NCBI GenBank assembly: GCA_044224495.1
Contig: JBGAKG010000036.1
Span: 1-64,000, forward strand
Direction of reading: 5' to 3'
DNA: 64,000 nucleotides
Source of the DNA: JBGAKG01 sp044224495
GTDB taxonomy: Bacteria > Myxococcota_A > Polyangia > Polyangiales > Polyangiaceae
Positions 42,599 to 52,554 of the stretch are shown one piece after another; position 1 is the stretch's first letter, and each line of letters opens with the position of its first letter. The translations under genes and the position numbers were made by a program. The notes below the pieces were generated by a model that was not told where the DNA came from, did not search any database, and saw nothing but the letters and a program-made list of their open reading frames with translations.

Positions 42599-43038
42599 AG
42601 ACCGAGCTCCGCGAGCCGCTGGCTCATGGCGAGGCGCTCCTCTTCCGAGGTGTCGCAGAACTCGCGCCACGTGTTCTTGTCCCAGAGCTCGGCGTACTTG
42701 CCGCTGCCGGCCCAGATGACTTCCTTGCTGAGCTTCGCGTGCTCGCGGAGCGTCGGCGGGATCAGGACGCGGCCGGAGTCGTCGACCTCGCACTCGACCG
42801 CGCCCGAGACGTAGATGCGGCGGAGCTTCTGCACCGCGCGATCGAACTGGGAGAGCTTCGAGATCTTCTCTTCGAAGGCGAGCCACTCCGGCATCGTGTA
42901 GGCGACGAGGCACGGATCGAGCGCGCTCGTGAGGACGATGCGCTTCTCGCCGATGGACGTGAGCACGTCGCGGTACCGAGCCGGGAGGCTGGTCCGACCC
43001 TTCTGGTCGATCGTGTGCTCGTAGCGTCCGCGGAACAT
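42595..43038 (-). CDS. mraZ: Transcriptional regulator MraZ
   Basis: This 147-residue AbrB/SpoVT-fold regulator represses or tunes the dcw cluster in other bacteria. It starts with MFRGRYEHTIDQKGRTSLPARYRD and has the second repeat AVECEVDDSGRVLIPPTLREHA (about 75-96), the two swapped-hairpin DNA-binding modules. It is the first gene of the cluster. Upstream there are three 10-bp-spaced TGGNN/TGCCA repeats on its strand and a promoter, so autoregulation is likely. Confidence 0.96.
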   Translation of the reverse strand: MFRGRYEHTIDQKGRTSLPARYRDVLTSIGEKRIVLTSALDPCLVAYTMPEWLAFEEKISKLSQFDRAVQKLRRIYVSGAVECEVDDSGRVLIPPTLREHAKLSKEVIWAGSGKYAELWDKNTWREFCDTSEEERLAMSQRLAELGL

Positions 43039-43125
43039 CGTGCTCGTTCAGCGCGGGTGGAGCGGCGCGAAGTTGGCCTCGGTTTCCGGTCCGTCCTTCA
43101 ATGGAGGGACGAGAGGGTCACGGTT

Positions 43126-43151
43126 TGGCACTTCTTGCCACTTCTTCCCAC
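43126..43151 (-). promoter_or_regulatory. Candidate MraZ operator (three direct repeats, 10-bp period)
   Basis: On the minus strand GTGGGAAGAAGTGGCAAGAA is followed by GTGCCA. The TGGGA, TGGCA and TGCCA units are each separated by 5 bases (positions 43146-43150, 43136-43140 and 43126-43130). MraZ of Escherichia coli binds three TGGGN repeats with the same 5-base spacing, so this is the expected operator type, about 90 bases upstream of mraZ. Confidence 0.72.
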
Positions 43152-43159
43152 GTAAGGGC

Positions 43160-43189
43160 ACGGTAGGTAGAGGCGGGGGGTCGTGTCAA
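43160..43189 (-). promoter_or_regulatory. Candidate sigma-70-type promoter for the dcw operon
   Basis: On the minus strand TTGACA (43184-43189) is followed after 18 bases by TACCGT (43160-43165). The start of transcription would fall near 43152, just before the three MraZ-type repeats, which then lie in the transcript start region, as expected for a repressor site. Confidence 0.5.
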
Positions 43190-43316
43190 CAATTCGCGCG
43201 GTATTTCGAGGGGTTCCGCGCGCGGGTCGGAGCCTGGATCACCTGAACGGAGACCCAGCAGTCCCGTCCGTTCGGCGGGGCTGCGGACGCAGGTTCGCGG
43301 ACTTAGGATGGGTTCC

Positions 43317-43634
43317 ATGAGCACGCGACGAGCACGAACGGTCCGGCGCGAGGAAGAGCGGCGCCTCCAGAAGCTCGCCTCGGCCAAGGAGAAGCTCTCG
43401 ACGTTCGACGAGGGGTTCTCCCCCGAGCGCCCCATCGCCCTGGACTCGGCGTCGCAGGTCGAGGTGCACGCGTCGTCGATGACGTGCCCGGTGTGTGGGG
43501 ACAACTACCGCGTGACCGATCACACGGTGCTCGTGCACGAGGGTCGCTCGCTCCGCGTCGCGCACGTGCTCTCCCCGCAGTGCGGCCGGGAGCGGAAGCT
43601 CTACTTCGCGCTGCGCGCGTCGCTCCCGAATTGA
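43317..43634 (+). CDS. Small protein with a Cys-pair metal-binding motif
   Basis: This 105-residue protein has a basic N-terminal helix (RREEERRLQKLASAKEKL) and a C-terminal half with CPVCGD (about 57) and a further Cys at SPQCGRE (about 88), suggesting a small zinc site. No family was recognised. ATG 43317 has TAGGAT 7 bases upstream (43304-43309), so the mRNA may be leaderless; an ATG at 43308 adds 3 residues but would overlap that element. It is divergent from mraZ. Confidence 0.6.
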   Translation: MSTRRARTVRREEERRLQKLASAKEKLSTFDEGFSPERPIALDSASQVEVHASSMTCPVCGDNYRVTDHTVLVHEGRSLRVAHVLSPQCGRERKLYFALRASLPN

Positions 43635-43648
43635 TCTAGGCTGCGCCC

Positions 43649-44137
43649 GTGCGCACGGCGATCGGGCTCTTCTTGGTGGTCGGCTGCGGCGCGGCTCCTG
43701 CGCGTGCTCCGGCCAACGCGGCGAGCGCGGAGCCTCCGCCCACCATGATGGTCGGCACCTGGGTCGGCGAGTCCGATGGCCACCGCGTCGAGGAGTCGTG
43801 GGCGGTCAATGAGCGCGACGCCGCGAACGGATTGGTCGGCGCGTACCGCGAGACGGAGGGAGCAAACGTCGTCTTCACCGAGGAGATGACGCTCGTCCCG
43901 ACACCGACGGGCTGGCGGATGCGGATTCACTTCTTCGCCGGCGGGCCGCACCTGGGCGGCAAGGAGAAGCAGTTCGAGTTCCGCCTCGCGGCACGCGATG
44001 GCTCCACGCTCACGTTCGAAAACGCGAACGACGACGCCGTCCGCCGGATCGTCTACGCGATCCGAGCCGACGACGAGACGATCACGCTGGAGCGCGCAGA
44101 CGGACGCGAGACGATGACGCTCCGCCGCGCGCGGTGA
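43649..44137 (+). CDS. DUF6265-like lipoprotein
   Basis: This 162-residue predicted lipoprotein has a short hydrophobic start with lipobox VVGCGAAP. The remainder matches the small beta-barrel domain of the DUF6265 type: TWVGESDGHRVEESWAV, GLVGAYRETEG and FEFRLAARDGSTLTFEN. The function is unknown. GTG 43649 has TAGGCT 6 bases upstream (43637-43642) and no Shine-Dalgarno sequence, so the message may be leaderless. It converges with the acyl-CoA dehydrogenase gene 3 bp away. Confidence 0.68.
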   Translation: MRTAIGLFLVVGCGAAPARAPANAASAEPPPTMMVGTWVGESDGHRVEESWAVNERDAANGLVGAYRETEGANVVFTEEMTLVPTPTGWRMRIHFFAGGPHLGGKEKQFEFRLAARDGSTLTFENANDDAVRRIVYAIRADDETITLERADGRETMTLRRAR

Positions 44138-44140
44138 CGC

Positions 44141-45286
44141 TCACCCCATCAAGAGGTGCTTCGCGATGACCATGCGCTGCACTTCGCTCGTGCCTTCGCC
44201 GATCTCGCAGATCTTCGCGTCCCGCAGGTGACGCTCCACCGCGAACTCGCGCGTGTAGCCGTAGCCGCCGTGGATCTGGAGCGACTTGTTGCAGGCGCGG
44301 GTCGCGGCTTCGCTCGCGAAGAGCTTCGCCATCGACGCTTCCTTCGAGTACGGGCGCCCGAGATCGCACAGCCACGCGGCGCGGTAGGTGAGGAGCGCCG
44401 CGGCGTCGAGCTCGGTCTTGCAGTCCGCGAGCATCCACTGGATGGCCTGGAACTCGCTGATCGACTTGCCGAACTGCTTGCGGTCCTTGGCGTACGAGAG
44501 CCCCATCTCGAGCGCGCCGTAGCCGAGACCGAGCGCCATCGCGGCGATCGAGATGCGGCCGCGGTCGAGGATCTTCATCGTGTCGATGAAGCCCGAGTCG
44601 ACCTCGCCGACGCGGTTCGCGTCGGGCACGCGCACGTTCTCGAACGTGAGCTCCGCCGTGTCGCTCGACTTGCAGCCGAGCTTCTCGAGGTGCTTGGACG
44701 GCGCAAAGCCGGGCGTACCGTGCTCCACGACGAACGCGGTGATGCCGCGCTGCTTCGAGACGCCCGGGTTCGTGCGCGCGAGCACGACGACGAAGCCGCC
44801 GACGCTGCCCTGCGTGATGAACATCTTGGTGCCGTTGAGGATCCAGTGATCCCCGTCGCGCTTGGCCGTCGTCGCGAGGCCGGCCGAGTCACTTCCGCTC
44901 CCCGGCTCCGTGAGCGCCCAGGCGGCGAGCCACTCGCCGCGCGCGGCCTTCGGCAGGTACTTCTTCTTCTGCGCCTCGGTCCCGAACGACAGGAGGTGAC
45001 CCGTGCCGAGGCCGTTGTGCGACGCCACCGTCAGCGCGAGCGACCCGTCGACACGGGCGATCTCCTCGACGCAGATCGCGTAGCTCGTCGTGTCCATGCC
45101 CGAGCCGCCGTACTCCTCCGGGATCCGAATCCCGAGGAGCCCGAGCTCCGCGAGCTTCGGGACGATCTCCTTCGGGAAACGCTCCTCCTCGTCCCACTTG
45201 CGGGCATGCGGCGCGACCTGAGACCGCGCGAAATCGCGGACGGTCTTGCGGAGGAGATCGTGGTGCTCGGAGAAGTCGAAGTTCAT
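44141..45286 (-). CDS. Acyl-CoA dehydrogenase
   Basis: This 381-residue cytoplasmic FAD enzyme oxidises acyl-CoA to enoyl-CoA. It has the FAD-binding signature WALTEPGSGSDSAGLATTA (about 121-139), ITQGSVGGFVVVLART (about 157) and the late CxxY-like region QIHGGYGYTREFAVERHLRDAKICEIGEGTSEVQR (about 337-370), whose EGTSE provides the catalytic Glu expected in short-chain and glutaryl/isovaleryl-type members. Length is usual. A candidate promoter lies upstream at 45300-45329. Confidence 0.93.
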   Translation of the reverse strand: MNFDFSEHHDLLRKTVRDFARSQVAPHARKWDEEERFPKEIVPKLAELGLLGIRIPEEYGGSGMDTTSYAICVEEIARVDGSLALTVASHNGLGTGHLLSFGTEAQKKKYLPKAARGEWLAAWALTEPGSGSDSAGLATTAKRDGDHWILNGTKMFITQGSVGGFVVVLARTNPGVSKQRGITAFVVEHGTPGFAPSKHLEKLGCKSSDTAELTFENVRVPDANRVGEVDSGFIDTMKILDRGRISIAAMALGLGYGALEMGLSYAKDRKQFGKSISEFQAIQWMLADCKTELDAAALLTYRAAWLCDLGRPYSKEASMAKLFASEAATRACNKSLQIHGGYGYTREFAVERHLRDAKICEIGEGTSEVQRMVIAKHLLMG

Positions 45287-45299
45287 GGGTGGGGGATGG

Positions 45300-45329
45300 C
45301 ATATAGGTGCCTTACAGCGTCTACGTCAA
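45300..45329 (-). promoter_or_regulatory. Candidate promoter of the acyl-CoA dehydrogenase gene
   Basis: On the minus strand TTGACG (45324-45329) and TATATG (45300-45305) are 18 bases apart, just upstream of the ATG at 45286. The -35 has five of six consensus bases; the -10 lacks the final T. The transcript would start very near the start codon. Confidence 0.45.
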
Positions 45330-45352
45330 CGCAGACCGGGGCGTTTTCCCGT

Positions 45353-45412
45353 CCTCCCACGCCTGCCGTCGAGCCGCCGCAATCGAATTGGCAGCGCCGC
45401 CGGCGTGGGAGG
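45353..45412 (-). terminator. Hairpin between the protease and acyl-CoA dehydrogenase genes
   Basis: CCTCCCACGCC (45353-45363) and GGCGTGGGAGG (45402-45412) form a perfect 11-bp stem with a 38-nt loop that holds an inner TGCC/GGCA pairing. It lies 12 bases after the protease stop codon on the minus strand. It has no T-run, so it may be a Rho-assisted terminator or 3' stabiliser. Confidence 0.45.
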
Positions 45413-45424
45413 CGCGAGCCTCGC

Positions 45425-46483
45425 TCAGTGCGCGACGCAGACGCTCGTCCCGCTCACCTTCGTGCACCAGTAGCCCGAGGGGCAGCGGTCGCCCCCGCCG
45501 CACGGTCGAGAGCAGTACTGGGCCGCCCCGTTCTTCACGCAGACGCCGGCGGCGCAGTCGGCCCCCTTGGCGCACGCCTCCCCCAGGTCCGACACGGGCT
45601 TCGTGGGCTTCGGCGGCTTCGGCTTCGCTCCCGCGTCCTTCGGGACCTCGATGACCCCGCCGTCGGGATCGGTCGGCGGGAGGCCGCTCCGCGCGAGGGC
45701 GGCGGTGATGACGTCGCGGAACGCGTCCGCCCGCGTGTAGACGTTGTGCACGCCGGTGCCCTCGCAGGAAGGACCGCCGCGCGAGACGACCCCGACGAGC
45801 TCGCCACTCGACTCGTCGAGCGCGGGTCCACCGGAGTCCCCTTGGCACGTCGCCTCGCCCACGAGGAACTCGGACGCCGTCACGTCGAGGATCTTCACGT
45901 GGTCGCGGAGCAGCTTCACGCCCGCCATCCCCTGATCGCCGGTCTTGCCGAAACCGACGGCGCGGACCGTGTCGCCCTTTCGCGGCGGGTCGCTCGCGAT
46001 CTTGAGCGGCGCGATCCCCTCGACGTCGCGATCGAGGACGAGCGCCGCGATGTCGTGCTCGCACAGCTTGTCGCCGGTGGGGGTCACGATCTCGCGCCCG
46101 TTCGCGACGAGCTCGGCCGACAGCGTGTCGTCCCCGACGAGCACGCCGATCGATCTCGGATCGCGGTTCTTCCCGACCTGCGCCGACTTCGGCGGGCACG
46201 CGACCTGCGAGACCGTGTAGGAGACGCAGTGGCGCGCCGTGAGCACGACGTCGGGCGCGATGAGCGTCCCGCTGCAGAGCCCCTGGCCGCCGAGGTCCAG
46301 GGCGACGACGGCCGGATCGCGGCCGCGGTCGGGCACACCGGACACGATCTCGACCGTGTCCGCACTGAGCGCGCCGGCGTCACCGGCGTCACCCGACGTG
46401 CGACGCGCTCCGTCGTCCGCGGGGTTGCCGCACGCAACGAGGGCGCCGGCGAAGGAGAGAGACAGGATGCTGGCCAATTTCAT
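45425..46483 (-). CDS. Trypsin-like serine protease lipoprotein with EGF-like tail
   Basis: This 352-residue exported S1-family protease has a lipobox at LVACGNPA (Cys near 19) and the catalytic triad: His in LTARHC (about 85), Asp in EHDIAALVLD (about 140) and Ser in TCQGDSGGPAL (about 215). A C-terminal Asp/Pro/Lys-rich linker (about 265-300) leads to a Cys-rich segment (CAKGADCAAGVC, CSRPC) of a kind used by myxobacterial exported proteins. ATG 46483 is preferred over the upstream Arg-rich open frame because it begins the signal peptide. Confidence 0.9.
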   Translation of the reverse strand: MKLASILSLSFAGALVACGNPADDGARRTSGDAGDAGALSADTVEIVSGVPDRGRDPAVVALDLGGQGLCSGTLIAPDVVLTARHCVSYTVSQVACPPKSAQVGKNRDPRSIGVLVGDDTLSAELVANGREIVTPTGDKLCEHDIAALVLDRDVEGIAPLKIASDPPRKGDTVRAVGFGKTGDQGMAGVKLLRDHVKILDVTASEFLVGEATCQGDSGGPALDESSGELVGVVSRGGPSCEGTGVHNVYTRADAFRDVITAALARSGLPPTDPDGGVIEVPKDAGAKPKPPKPTKPVSDLGEACAKGADCAAGVCVKNGAAQYCSRPCGGGDRCPSGYWCTKVSGTSVCVAH

Positions 46484-46701
46484 CGGATTCGGACCTCCAG
46501 CTCGGCACGAGAGCGAACGCCGTGCCGGGCGCGCCAGCGCCGTTTTCCCGAGGAATCCGCGCGCGCGAGGGTGGCGCGCGCCACTTCGCGCCAGTCGCCG
46601 CGCCACCCCCCGCCTGAGCCGGTGACCGCTCGATGCGAGCCTGCCGGACCTGCGAGGACTTGGACACCAGCGGCGTCAGCCCTCCGGAGAGGCCCGATGG
46701 T

Positions 46702-46717
46702 GATCGTGCTAACGATC
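46702..46717. promoter_or_regulatory. Perfect palindrome upstream of the Ala-Ser-linker lipoprotein
   Basis: GATCGT and ACGATC flank GCTA, forming a 6-4-6 inverted repeat 8 bases before the ATG at 46725. It could be an operator covering the translation start or a short RNA hairpin. Confidence 0.3.
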
Positions 46718-46724
46718 GGCACCG

Positions 46725-47435
46725 ATGCGCCCCCTCCGGATCGGCCTCCTGGCCACGGCTACCCTCGCCCTCGCGTGCGCGCGGTCGGCCTCCGATCGCG
46801 CGAGCGTCGCTCCGCCCTCGACGGCATCCGCATCCGCATCCGCACCCGCATCCGCACCCGCATCCGCATCCGCATCCGCATCCGCATCCGCATCCGCGTC
46901 CGCACCCACATCCGCATCCGCATCCGCGTCGGCTCCGAGCCCGCGCACCGCGGGCGCGCTCGGCGCGTCGATCGCGGACTGCCCCTGGGCTCCCGGCGCC
47001 TCCGCGCACGGCATCCACGACGTCGCGTTCTGCTCGTGCACCCACCGCTTCGTCGGCCCGCTCAGCGGATGCCACGCCGAGCACCGCATCTACACCGCGA
47101 ACGGCGGCGGCGGACACTACACGACCGACCTCGATGCGTTCGTCGCGTTCGCCGACGTCGACGGTGACGGCGTCGACGAGGCCCTCTTCGCCCTCCGCGA
47201 GCGCGACCTCGCCCCCACCGACACCAACGCGCGCGAGCACACCGAGCTCACCGTCGTTCGGATCGACCACGGCTCCCTCGTCGTCGTCGCGAGCGCCGGC
47301 GCGGGCAAGGTCGACGGCGCCAGCGCGCGCGGCAACGCGTTCGTCGTGCGCGAGCGCGGCCCGAAGGGCGCATGCGACGTGGGTTGGGCCGTCCGCGGCA
47401 CCACCCTCGCGCGCACCTCGCCCGAGTGCCCCTGA
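46725..47435 (+). CDS. Lipoprotein with Ala-Ser hexanucleotide-repeat linker
   Basis: This 236-residue predicted lipoprotein has lipobox LALACARS near residue 18. After it comes a linker of about 40 residues of alternating Ala-Ser (with some Ala-Pro), encoded by tandem GCATCC units, then a globular domain of about 160 residues. The domain contains CPWAPGASAHGIHDVAFCSCTHRFVG, a DVDGDGVDEAL calcium-binding-like (FG-GAP type) motif near 135 and a final Cys. No family was recognised beyond the FG-GAP-like loop. Because the repeat unit is two codons, its length can vary without a frameshift. Confidence 0.72.
   Translation: MRPLRIGLLATATLALACARSASDRASVAPPSTASASASAPASAPASASASASASASASAPTSASASASAPSPRTAGALGASIADCPWAPGASAHGIHDVAFCSCTHRFVGPLSGCHAEHRIYTANGGGGHYTTDLDAFVAFADVDGDGVDEALFALRERDLAPTDTNAREHTELTVVRIDHGSLVVVASAGAGKVDGASARGNAFVVRERGPKGACDVGWAVRGTTLARTSPECP
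46824..46930 (+). repeat. Hexanucleotide microsatellite (GCATCC)n
   Basis: About seventeen tandem units of GCATCC, with some GCACCC, GCGTCC and ACATCC variants, lie inside the lipoprotein gene and encode alternating Ala-Ser or Ala-Pro. The array is in phase with the reading frame. Confidence 0.9.
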
Positions 47436-47449
47436 CCGCCTGGGTCCCC

Positions 47450-48094
47450 TCAGCGCGGGCGGAAGAGGATCCGCATGGTCACCCACAGCGCCAGCACCAC
47501 CGCCAGCGCCACGATCCGCGATTGGTTCCCGAGCAGATCGAGGAAGAACGGCACGAAGAAGACCGCCAGCGTCACGGACACGATCAACCCGACCCGCAGG
47601 TAACGCTGCACCCGGCGCGGCGCCTCGAGCGGCCGAATCTCTCCGAGCGCCACCCGCAGCTCCGCGAACCCGTCGCCCCCGCGCGGGACGTCGACGATCT
47701 CCGGGCTGTCGTCGCGCCCGTCCCACCCCTCCGCCAGCTCGATCCGGAGGCCTCCGAGCAGCCCCGGGATCTCCCGGACCCGCTCGACCGCCGGGCGCGG
47801 AACCTTGTGCTCGCCGCGGAGCGTGGTGATCACGACGTCGAGCTCACCGACGTCGACCGTGAACCGCGCGAGGTGGCGCCGCAGCCGCTGCCACGTCGTC
47901 GCCCCGCGCGCGAAGCCGAGCAGCAAGAGCAACACGCCGCCGATCACGAAGAACTTCACCGGCGCCACGTCGAGCCGCGCCAGCACCACCAGGACGAACG
48001 CCGGCGGAGCAATCGCCGACACCGTCTCCGCGACCGCCGAGCCGAGCGCGCGCCGCGCGATCGCCTCCTCGCCGAGCGCGTAGTGGACGCTCAT
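47450..48094 (-). CDS. Hypothetical membrane protein, PH-like cytoplasmic loop
   Basis: This 214-residue protein has two transmembrane segments near the N-terminus (IAPPAFVLVVLARLDVAPVKFFVIGGVLLLLL, about 28-60) and two at the C-terminus (LRVGLIVSVTLAVFFVPFF, IVALAVVLALWVTM). Between them are about 100 residues of alternating short strands (ELDVVITTLRGEHKVP, RIELAEGWDGR), resembling a PH-like beta-barrel, though this is tentative. No family was recognised. It follows the B12-binding gene on the same strand after 6 bp and converges with the previous gene. Confidence 0.6.
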   Translation of the reverse strand: MSVHYALGEEAIARRALGSAVAETVSAIAPPAFVLVVLARLDVAPVKFFVIGGVLLLLLGFARGATTWQRLRRHLARFTVDVGELDVVITTLRGEHKVPRPAVERVREIPGLLGGLRIELAEGWDGRDDSPEIVDVPRGGDGFAELRVALGEIRPLEAPRRVQRYLRVGLIVSVTLAVFFVPFFLDLLGNQSRIVALAVVLALWVTMRILFRPR

Positions 48095-48100
48095 CGACGT

Positions 48101-48514
48101 TCAGGCCGTGCGCGGCTTCACGTTGTCGCGCACCCAACCGATGATCGTCTCGAGCGTGGTCCCCGGCGTGAAGACGCCTTTCGCGCCGGCCGCCTTCAGC
48201 CGCTCGAGGTCCCCTTCCGGGATGATGCCGCCACCGAAGACCACTACGTCGTCCGCGCCCTTCGCCTTCAGCGCCTCGATCACGGCGGGGAACAACGTGT
48301 TGTGCGCGCCGCTCATGATCGAGAGGCCGACGCCGTCGACGTCTTCCTGCACCGCGGCGTTCGCGATCATCTCGGGCGTCTGGTGGAGCCCGGTGTAGAC
48401 GACCTCGAACCCGGCATCGCGGAGCGCTCGCGCCACGACCTTCGCGCCGCGATCGTGACCGTCCAAGCCCGGCTTGGCGACGAGGATGCGAACCTTCCGC
48501 TCGGTTTCCGACAT
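48101..48514 (-). CDS. Methylmalonyl-CoA mutase, B12-binding subunit-like protein
   Basis: This 137-residue protein is a stand-alone cobalamin-binding domain. The DxHxxG motif is present as KPGLDGHDRGAKVV (about 14-27), followed by GLSIMSGAHNTLFP (about 63) and FGGGIIPEGDLERL (about 92), all of the methylmalonyl-CoA mutase C-terminal type. Such short subunits work with a separate catalytic subunit in mutases that rearrange acyl-CoA carbon skeletons. No catalytic subunit is in the window. Confidence 0.9.
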   Translation of the reverse strand: MSETERKVRILVAKPGLDGHDRGAKVVARALRDAGFEVVYTGLHQTPEMIANAAVQEDVDGVGLSIMSGAHNTLFPAVIEALKAKGADDVVVFGGGIIPEGDLERLKAAGAKGVFTPGTTLETIIGWVRDNVKPRTA

Positions 48515-48601
48515 GGGCGCGCATTATCCCGAAACCCGGGCCCTCGTCAAAGGCGGCTCCGCGCGGGGCCCCCTCCGACCCCCCATGCTAGAGTCGGGCC
48601 G

Positions 48602-50497
<1,896 letters not shown>

Positions 50498-50599
50498 ATG
50501 TGACATTTCCGAAACACGGGCCTCGCAACCCCGCGAGCTCACGCGCCTGCCACCCGCCCCTCCATCGACGGTGCGCGGTTCGTACCTACCGCTGTGGGC

Positions 50600-51703
50600 A
50601 TGAATGGAAAGACCCTGAACCGAGCCGCCGCGCGCGTCGTGATCGCGCTCGAGCAGAACCGGCTCGCCCTCGCCTTCGTCGGGGCGTGGATCACCGCGAG
50701 TGCCCTCGTCTTCGGTCTCGCACTCTCGCACGACCTCGGTGACGCACTTCTTCTCGCCCTCACGCTCCGCCGCGATCCCAGCGAGCTCGGGCGCCTCTAT
50801 GCGGGCTTCACCGAGGTCGTCGTCTTCGGCGCCGTCATCTCCGTCGTCATCGCCAACGTCACGCGCCGCTGGCGACCCGAGGCGACCTCCGCCGAGCTCG
50901 CGCGCCGCGCGCGCGATCACTTCGTCGTGATCGGGCTCTCGCACCTCGGCGCGCGCGTTCGGACGCTGGCGACTGCCGCCGGCGCGGACGTCGTCGTCGT
51001 CGACACCGACCGCGCCCGCGTCGACGAGCTCGTGAAGGCCGAGGAGCCGGTCGTCATCGGCACCGTCCGCGATCCCAGCGTCCTCGACGACGCCGCGATC
51101 ACGCGCGCCGCCGTCGTCGTCGTCGCGACCGACGACCTCGACGAGGCCGCCATCGCGTGTCGCTCCGTCCGCGCCCGAAACCCGCGCTGCGAGCTCGTCG
51201 TGCGCTGCGCGGACGACGACGTCGGCAAGGCGCTCGCCCGCGCCCACGGCGCCCGGGCCATCTCGACCTCGCGCCTCGCCGCCGCGCACCTCGCGGCCCG
51301 CGCCTCCCGCATCGGCGCGCGGCGGGCAATCGTCGCAGGGGACAACGGCCTCGCGCGGCGCGTCGCCGAGGCGCTCCGCAGCGGCGGGCTCGAGGTCGTC
51401 TCGGTCACGAGCGAAGCGGCGCTGATGGCAGCGCCGCTCGCGGAGGCTCAGCTCGTCGTCTTCGCCGACGACGACCTCGGTACCAATTTGGTCTACGCGG
51501 ACCGCGTGCGGGACGTGAACGCGACCGTCGAGATCGTCGCGCGCGTCTTCCACGAAGACGCCGCCGAGATCCTCGCGCGCGCTCCGTTCCGCTGCACGCT
51601 CCTCTCGACGTCGCGCCTCGCCGCGGAGGGCCTCGTTCGCGAGGGACTCCTCCGCCGCGTGCAGGACGCCGACGCGCGCGCGGCCCGAGCCGCGCACGCG
51701 TGA
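50600..51703 (+). CDS. Two-helix membrane protein with tandem RCK/TrkA_N domains
   Basis: This protein of about 367 residues has two transmembrane segments at the N-terminus (ALAFVGAWITASALVFGLALS and TEVVVFGAVISVVIANV) with a loop of about 25 residues between them. It then has two Rossmann-type RCK N-lobes: VVIGLSHLGARVRTLA with VVVVDTDRARVDEL, and AIVAGDNGLARRVAEAL. This is the arrangement of an RCK-gated potassium channel, but the pore loop carries no TxGYG filter. ATG 50600 is preferred over GTG 50594. The ligand and transported ion, if any, are unknown. Palindrome copy 9 lies inside. Confidence 0.78.
   Translation: MNGKTLNRAAARVVIALEQNRLALAFVGAWITASALVFGLALSHDLGDALLLALTLRRDPSELGRLYAGFTEVVVFGAVISVVIANVTRRWRPEATSAELARRARDHFVVIGLSHLGARVRTLATAAGADVVVVDTDRARVDELVKAEEPVVIGTVRDPSVLDDAAITRAAVVVVATDDLDEAAIACRSVRARNPRCELVVRCADDDVGKALARAHGARAISTSRLAAAHLAARASRIGARRAIVAGDNGLARRVAEALRSGGLEVVSVTSEAALMAAPLAEAQLVVFADDDLGTNLVYADRVRDVNATVEIVARVFHEDAAEILARAPFRCTLLSTSRLAAEGLVREGLLRRVQDADARAARAAHA
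51480..51494. repeat. Iterated palindrome copy 9 (GTACCAATTTGGTCT)
   Basis: Two mismatches to GTACCAANTTGGTAC, inside the RCK gene, encoding GTNLV as GGT ACC AAT TTG GTC. Three of the five codons are uncommon in this gene. Confidence 0.5.
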
Positions 51704-51707
51704 ACCG

Positions 51708-52502
51708 TCACTCCGCGCTCATCGCCTCCGGCTCCGCCTTCGCGAGCGCAGGCACCGCAGAGCTGGCCGCCGCCATCGGGGGCTCGCCCACGTCGCGACC
51801 GAGCAACATCGCGCCCACGCGCGCGGACGCGCCGTCCCAGAAGCCCGCCTCCGGCGCGAAGTCCTTCGGGTTGCGGAACGTGCCGAACACGAGGTCCCAG
51901 AGCGCCAGGTTGCCGTAGTTGTAGGCGTGCACGCCGCGCTGGTGGTGCACGGAGTGCCCTTCGGGCCGCTGCACGATCCAACCGACCCAATGCGGGGTGC
52001 GCACGTTGAGGTGCTGGAACATCGCGCAGAGGAACGACGCGAAGCCCGCGAGCGCGGCCGCGTCGGCCGAGACCCCGAGGATCGTCGCCGCGAGCGTGGT
52101 CGGGAACACCTGGAGCACGATGTCGAACGGGTGGAAGTACGCCGCCCCCGCGACGTCGACGCGCTCGGCACTGTGGTGCATCTGGTGCGTCCAGCGCCAG
52201 ACGAAGGGAACGCGGTGCATGAAGCGGTGCAGCCCGTAGGAGAACAGCTCCGACAGCACGAGCGTCGCGAGCGCCGCCACCGCGAGCGGGAGCTTCGTCC
52301 CCGGGACCAGCGCGATCGGGGCGAGCAACGGACCGACCAGCGCCGGCACGAGCGCATTGATCACGCCCGTCATCACGAAGAAGACGAAGCCCTTCAGCAG
52401 CCAGAACCGCACCTTCGGGAGCTCCCGCGCGGGGAACAACCGCTCGAACACGAGCGACAGGACGAACACGACCGGGATCAGCAGGGAAAGGACCGCATCC
52501 AT
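51708..52502 (-). CDS. Sterol desaturase/fatty acid hydroxylase family protein
   Basis: This 264-residue integral membrane di-iron enzyme has about four transmembrane segments and the three His clusters of the family: HRFMH (about 88), HQMHHS (about 103) and HSVHHQRG (about 182). The family inserts a hydroxyl or double bond into lipids, sterols or carotenoids; the substrate here cannot be told. ATG 52502 has AGGTGA upstream and begins the first helix. It stops 4 bp before the convergent RCK gene. Confidence 0.9.
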   Translation of the reverse strand: MDAVLSLLIPVVFVLSLVFERLFPARELPKVRFWLLKGFVFFVMTGVINALVPALVGPLLAPIALVPGTKLPLAVAALATLVLSELFSYGLHRFMHRVPFVWRWTHQMHHSAERVDVAGAAYFHPFDIVLQVFPTTLAATILGVSADAAALAGFASFLCAMFQHLNVRTPHWVGWIVQRPEGHSVHHQRGVHAYNYGNLALWDLVFGTFRNPKDFAPEAGFWDGASARVGAMLLGRDVGEPPMAAASSAVPALAKAEPEAMSAE

Positions 52503-52554
52503 GGGCTCACCTCTTTCCCGAGAGGCGTCACCGATCGCGGAACATGTGTTCCAT

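Noticed and set aside
46824..46930. Tandem repeats as possible CRISPR or regulatory array
   Set aside because: It is a simple hexanucleotide array, in frame within a lipoprotein gene, encoding Ala-Ser.
47372..48601. Very long plus-strand open frame running into the kinase from 47372
   Set aside because: The first 400 codons are antisense to two minus-strand genes and Arg/Pro-rich. The kinase starts at GTG 48602 behind a TAGAGT element.
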